From: Candidatus Aphodenecus pullistercoris
Lineage (GTDB): Bacteria; Spirochaetota; Spirochaetia; Sphaerochaetales; Sphaerochaetaceae
Direction: 5' to 3'
Assembly (NCBI GenBank): GCA_017694495.1
Contig: JADIMU010000032.1
Location: 1-34,839, forward strand
DNA: 34,839 nt
Shown here: piece by piece, positions 31,758 through 34,839 of the stretch
Position numbering within the stretch: position 1 is the first letter of the stretch
How the letters are laid out: each line of letters begins with the position of its first letter
Translations under genes and position numbers: made by a program
Notes under the pieces: model-generated
Databases searched by the model: none
Told to the model about the DNA's origin: nothing
What the model saw: the letters and a program-made list of their open reading frames with translations, nothing else

Positions 31758-33446
31758 ATGAGTGAGAACACTGAGCGCCCCCTCAACTTCATCGAGAAGA
31801 TCATCGAGGACGACCTGGCAGCCGGCCGCGTGCCTGGAGGTGAGATCGTCACCCGCTTCCCGCCGGAGCCGAACGGCTACCTCCACATCGGACACATCAA
31901 GAGCATCTGCCTGAACTTCCAGCTCGCCGAGAAGTACCATGGCCGCTGCCACCTCCGCCTGGACGACACGAACCCGGCAAAGGAGGAGAACGAGTACATC
32001 GACGCCATCAAGGATGACATCCACTGGCTCGGCTTCGACTGGGGCAAGCATGAGTACTACGCATCCGACTACTACGACCAGCTCTATGAGATCGCGCTGC
32101 GCCTGATCCGCGAGGGCAAGGCCTACGTCGACTCGCTCTCGCCCGAGCAGATGAAGGAGTACCGCGGCACGCTCACCGAGCCGGGAAAGGAGAGCCCTGA
32201 CCGCAACCGCAGCATCGAGGAGAACCTCCGCCTCTTCCAGGAGATGAAGGACGGCAAGCATCCTGAAGGCTCATACACGCTGAGGGCCAAGATCGACATG
32301 GCAAGTCCCAACATGAACCTCCGCGACCCGGCCCTCTACCGCATCAAGTTCGCCACCCACCCGCGCACCGGTGACAAGTGGTGCATCTATCCGATGTACG
32401 ACTTCACCCACCCCATCAGCGACGCCATCGAAGGGATCACCCATTCGATATGCACCCTCGAGTTCGAGGACCACAGACCGGCCTACGACTGGGCGACGAG
32501 CATCGACGGCATCGAGCATACGCCCCACCAGTACGAGTTCGCCAGGATGAACGTCAGCTACCTGCTGATGAGCAAGCGCAAGCTCCTGTACCTGGTCAAC
32601 AACAAGCTCGTCAGCGGCTGGGACGACCCGAGGATGCCGACCGTCGCCGGCATCAGGAGGCGCGGCTACTCGCCCGAGTCGATGAAGGACTTCGTCTCCC
32701 GTGTCGGCGTGGCCAAGGTCGAGGGCGTCGTCGACTACTCCCTCATGGAGTTCTGCGTACGCGAGGACCTCAACAAGAGGGCCAAGAGGCTCATGGCCGT
32801 CCTGGATCCCCTCGAGGTCGTGATCGACAACTACCCTGAGGACAAGTGCGAGTACTTCGAGGTCGAGGACAACCCTGAGGATCCCAATGCCGGACGCCAC
32901 AAGATCGCATTCAGCCGCAGCATCCTGATCGAGCGCGAGGACTTCATGGAGACGCCCGTCAAGGGCTACCACCGCCTCTACATCGGCAACGAGGTCAGGC
33001 TGAAGGGCGCCTACTACATTACGGCGACGAGCTGCGAGAAGGATGAGGATGGAAAGGTCGTCCGCGTCCACGCGACCTACGACCCCGACTCCCGCGGCGG
33101 ACAGACTGCCGACGGACGCAAGGTCAAGGGCACGAGCCACTGGGTCAGCAAGGACCACTGCCTGCGTGTCGAGGTGCGCCAGTACGACAAGCTCTTCAAG
33201 AGCCCCAATCCTGGCGAGGCGACGGGCAACTACCTTGACGATCTCAACCCCGACTCGCTGGTCATCCTCAATGACGCCGCCCTCGAGGAGGAGGCTTCCC
33301 GCGTCACGATGGACGACTACCTCCAGTTCATCCGCAACGGCTACTACCATCTCGACAAGGACTCGAAGGAAGGCCACCTGGTCTTCAACAGGACATGCAC
33401 CCTGAAGGACTCCTGGGCCAAGCAGAAGGCCAAGATGGGACTGTAA
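31758..33446 (+). CDS. glnS: Glutaminyl-tRNA synthetase
   Basis: This class I aminoacyl-tRNA synthetase charges tRNA-Gln with glutamine. It is 562 residues long, the normal bacterial GlnRS length. The opening RFPPEPNGYLHIGHIKS contains the HIGH motif at residues 43-46. LRLDDTNPAKE and YPMYDFTHPISDAIEGITHSICTLEFEDHRPAYDW follow. The KMSKS-equivalent is MSKRK at 271-275, then VSGWDDPRMPTVAGIRRRGY. Two anticodon-binding barrels follow, with HWVSKDHCLRVEVRQYDKLF. The presence of GlnRS implies direct charging rather than transamidation for this tRNA. AGGAG precedes the ATG and a strong terminator follows. Confidence 0.97.
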   Translation: MSENTERPLNFIEKIIEDDLAAGRVPGGEIVTRFPPEPNGYLHIGHIKSICLNFQLAEKYHGRCHLRLDDTNPAKEENEYIDAIKDDIHWLGFDWGKHEYYASDYYDQLYEIALRLIREGKAYVDSLSPEQMKEYRGTLTEPGKESPDRNRSIEENLRLFQEMKDGKHPEGSYTLRAKIDMASPNMNLRDPALYRIKFATHPRTGDKWCIYPMYDFTHPISDAIEGITHSICTLEFEDHRPAYDWATSIDGIEHTPHQYEFARMNVSYLLMSKRKLLYLVNNKLVSGWDDPRMPTVAGIRRRGYSPESMKDFVSRVGVAKVEGVVDYSLMEFCVREDLNKRAKRLMAVLDPLEVVIDNYPEDKCEYFEVEDNPEDPNAGRHKIAFSRSILIEREDFMETPVKGYHRLYIGNEVRLKGAYYITATSCEKDEDGKVVRVHATYDPDSRGGQTADGRKVKGTSHWVSKDHCLRVEVRQYDKLFKSPNPGEATGNYLDDLNPDSLVILNDAALEEEASRVTMDDYLQFIRNGYYHLDKDSKEGHLVFNRTCTLKDSWAKQKAKMGL

Positions 33447-33464
33447 GCGGTCTCTGGACACAGG

Positions 33465-33493
33465 AAGACCCCGGCAAGCCGCCGGGGTCTTTC
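33465..33493 (+). terminator. Terminator after glnS
   Basis: AAGACCCCGGC at 33465-33475 pairs perfectly with its complement at 33481-33491 around a 5-nt loop, followed by TCC. It lies 19 nt after the stop. Confidence 0.85.
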
Positions 33494-33509
33494 CATATCC
33501 ACAGGTTCC

Positions 33510-33659
33510 TCACCTGCCGTTGAAGGCGGCAGGAACCCAGGGACAGCGCTTCATCACATCATCCTCGAAGTCCTTGAGACGGCTCATGTCATCGACGATG
33601 CGCTTGATGTCGATGTGGTCGACGAGGCGGGCGATCACCTCCCGTCCCCGCTCAGACAT
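33510..33659 (-). pseudogene. C-terminal gene remnant, unknown family
   Basis: On the minus strand an open frame of 49 codons from ATG 33659 to TGA 33510 reads with normal GC3-rich codons (GREVIARLVDHIDIKRIVDD, then DFEDDVMKRCPWVPAAFNGR). The frame stays open 26 more codons upstream (including CHTWEGRAPSAIRS), up to a TAG near 33740. That upstream part lies over the AraC remnant on the other strand. There is no Shine-Dalgarno before the ATG and the product is very short, so it is more likely the tail of a lost gene than a complete one. The family is not recognised. Confidence 0.4.
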
Positions 33660-33816
33660 GGCCTTGCGCTCCTCCACGCTCCTGATGGCGGAAGGGGCCC
33701 TGCCCTCCCAGGTATGGCAGGACTGCGGCTTCCAGGACTACTCAGGCTTTTACAGGGCCTTCACCAAGATCTATGGGATATGCCCCAAAGACTATATGGC
33801 CATAGGGGCGAAATGA
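33655..33816 (+). pseudogene. Remnant of an AraC-family regulator (C-terminal HTH only)
   Basis: The plus-strand frame ending at 33816 contains SQVWQDCGFQDYSGFYRAF followed by TKIYGICPKDYM. This is the second helix-turn-helix of AraC/XylS regulators (consensus: IA..CGF.D.SYF.R.FKK..G.SP..YR). LLMAEGALP before it may be the preceding linker helix. Further upstream the frame becomes Ser/Arg-rich and is clearly non-coding. The N-terminal ligand domain and the first HTH are missing and there is no start region, so the gene is a fragment. Its stop codon directly abuts that of the opposing LysR-like gene. Confidence 0.65.
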
Positions 33817-34692
33817 TCACTCAGCCTTCACCTTCTCCACAGCGGCCATGATCTCCTCGACCCTGGCGCTGGGCTTCTGCGAATAGATGAGGCCGTAGGG
33901 CGACTTGTAGCCCCAGTCGACGGCCACGGTCTTCAGCCCGTAGGAGGAGAGGTCCTCCTCCTGGGCGACAAGGACGAGGCCGCCCTCCTCGCACAGAGCC
34001 TTGAAGAGGGCGCTGTCGCGGCGCGGGCACTCCTCCACCATGATGTGGGGATGGAAGGCCCTCAGGTCGCCCGTGAGCATGTCTATGGCTTTCGAGTGGC
34101 CCTTGCGTGGGACGTAGAGCCGCTGGTCGTAGAGGTCCTCGATGTCGAGGCGGCGGCGTGAGGCGAGCTCATGTGCCGAGTCGAGGGCGACGGCGAGGCG
34201 CACTTCGCCAAGGGGATGGACCTTGACGCGGCAGCGCCTCAGCCAGGCCTCGTCGATGAGGCCTATGGCGAGGTCGAAATCGGCTCCGAGGGCCTTGAGG
34301 CGCACCGGAGCGTCGTCTCCAAGACTGTCGAAGAGGAGGGTCTTGACCTTGCATGATGTGGCCTGTCTGATCGCCCTCCCCGCCCCTTTCGACAGCGTCG
34401 CGACGATCAGGCAGCTCTCACGCTCCCTTTTGACCGATTCGGCCTTGAGCTCGGCCTGGCGGAAGAGGCGGCTTGCCTTCGCGCAGGCCGCAGCGTAGGC
34501 CTGACCCACCGGCGAAAGGACGACACTGTCCCTGTCCAGCGTCGAGTAGAGGCTTGCTGGAATGCCCTCGTCGAGGCTTGCAAGCAGCTTCCTCAGCTCG
34601 TCACGCTCCATTCCTCTGGACGCTGCCAGAGTCTCGAGGTCGCCGTTCTCGGCCACCTGCGGCAGGATGTCGTAGAGCCGGTTGTAGACCAT
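33817..34692 (-). CDS. LysR-family-like transcriptional regulator
   Basis: The 291-residue protein follows the LysR plan. A divergent N-terminal winged HTH (about residues 1-65) reads ILPQVAENGDLETLAASRGMERDELRKLLASLDEGI, then LYSTLDRDSVVLSPVGQAYAAAC, in place of the usual A..L..SQPA.S..I..LE. A periplasmic-binding-like effector domain runs from about 90 to 290 (FDLAIGLIDEAWL, HPLGEVRLAVALDSAHELASRRRLDIEDL and GGLVLVAQEEDL). The usual conserved SQPALS helix is not recognisable, so DNA binding may be altered. Its ATG shares a base with the lepA stop (TGATG), so it is probably co-translated with lepA. Confidence 0.75.
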   Translation of the reverse strand: MVYNRLYDILPQVAENGDLETLAASRGMERDELRKLLASLDEGIPASLYSTLDRDSVVLSPVGQAYAAACAKASRLFRQAELKAESVKRERESCLIVATLSKGAGRAIRQATSCKVKTLLFDSLGDDAPVRLKALGADFDLAIGLIDEAWLRRCRVKVHPLGEVRLAVALDSAHELASRRRLDIEDLYDQRLYVPRKGHSKAIDMLTGDLRAFHPHIMVEECPRRDSALFKALCEEGGLVLVAQEEDLSSYGLKTVAVDWGYKSPYGLIYSQKPSARVEEIMAAVEKVKAE

Positions 34693-34839
34693 CAGTCCTT
34701 CTCGCCCTCCGTCTTCAGTACGGCAAGGAAGGCGCTCTGTGGAATCTCGACATTGCCGACCATCTTCATGCGCTTCTTGCCCTCCTTCTGCTTCTCGAGA
34801 AGCTTACGCTTTCTGGAGATATCACCACCATAGCACTTG
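34692..34839 (-). CDS. lepA: Elongation factor 4 (LepA), 3' end only
   Basis: The minus-strand frame entering from the right edge begins with [20 protein letters not shown] and ends with [22 protein letters not shown]. This is the strongly conserved C-terminal tail of the ribosomal back-translocating GTPase LepA/EF4. About 48 residues are visible; the GTPase domain and the start lie beyond the window. The stop overlaps the start of the LysR-like gene. Confidence 0.96.
   Translation of the reverse strand, partial: KCYGGDISRKRKLLEKQKEGKKRMKMVGNVEIPQSAFLAVLKTEGEKD

Noticed and set aside
33520-33654. Plus-strand N-terminal extension of the AraC fragment
   Set aside because: Its translation is Ser/Arg/Met-rich without similarity to AraC proteins. 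The minus strand there has far more natural codon use.
1-34839. CRISPR arrays, tRNA or rRNA genes, complete insertion sequences
   Set aside because: No regularly spaced repeats, cloverleaf-like sequences, rRNA segments or transposase motifs were noticed on either strand by eye.

Overview
The window looks like a fragment of a GC-rich bacterial chromosome, probably from a spirochaete of the Sphaerochaeta/Treponema kind. This is inferred from the gene families, from solute-binding proteins whose mature ends read like AGGASE or AAGESTE, and from the many small lipoproteins. No rRNA, tRNA, CRISPR array or complete insertion sequence was seen. Genes are densely packed, with many 1-4 nt start/stop overlaps.

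Layout. (1) 1-3.7 kb, + strand: the end of thioredoxin reductase, then glgA-glgC for glycogen synthesis. (2) 3.7-7.4 kb, - strand: a small lipoprotein, the branched-chain aminotransferase ilvE with a palindromic operator candidate, a Nudix hydrolase, a small membrane protein and a bifunctional NAD(P)HX repair enzyme. (3) 7.5-15 kb: the peptide ABC transporter oppBCDF, whose OppC carries a large extra domain, a convergent membrane protein gene, an orphan group II intron 3' end, then oppA. (4) 15.1-22 kb, + strand: a TPP riboswitch, thiamine transporter genes thiB-thiP-thiQ, and, overlapping thiQ by 4 nt, two consecutive gene pairs. Each pair encodes a small exported beta-rich protein and a caspase-like (C14) lipoprotein with an intact His/Cys dyad. 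This repeated module is the best candidate for an undescribed system here. (5) 22-27.1 kb: uvrB and an HtrA-type protease on the - strand, a methyltransferase on the + strand, and an ApbE-type flavin transferase lipoprotein on the - strand. (6) 27.1-31.7 kb: two tandem 7TM-type diguanylate cyclases, a shortened PfkB-like protein and an unknown protein. (7) 31.7-34.8 kb: glnS, a scar of gene remnants including the end of an AraC-family regulator, a LysR-like regulator, and the 3' end of lepA.

Two themes cut across the window. First, about ten genes have no Shine-Dalgarno sequence but carry a -10 hexamer (often TGCTAnnnT) ending 6-9 nt before the start codon, so their mRNAs are probably leaderless. 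Other genes in the same window have ordinary AGGAGG-type sites. Second, TGCA-rich palindromes or repeats precede ilvE, oppB and oppA, which suggests a shared amino-acid/peptide control.

All functional calls rest on reading motifs and translations by eye; no database search was made.
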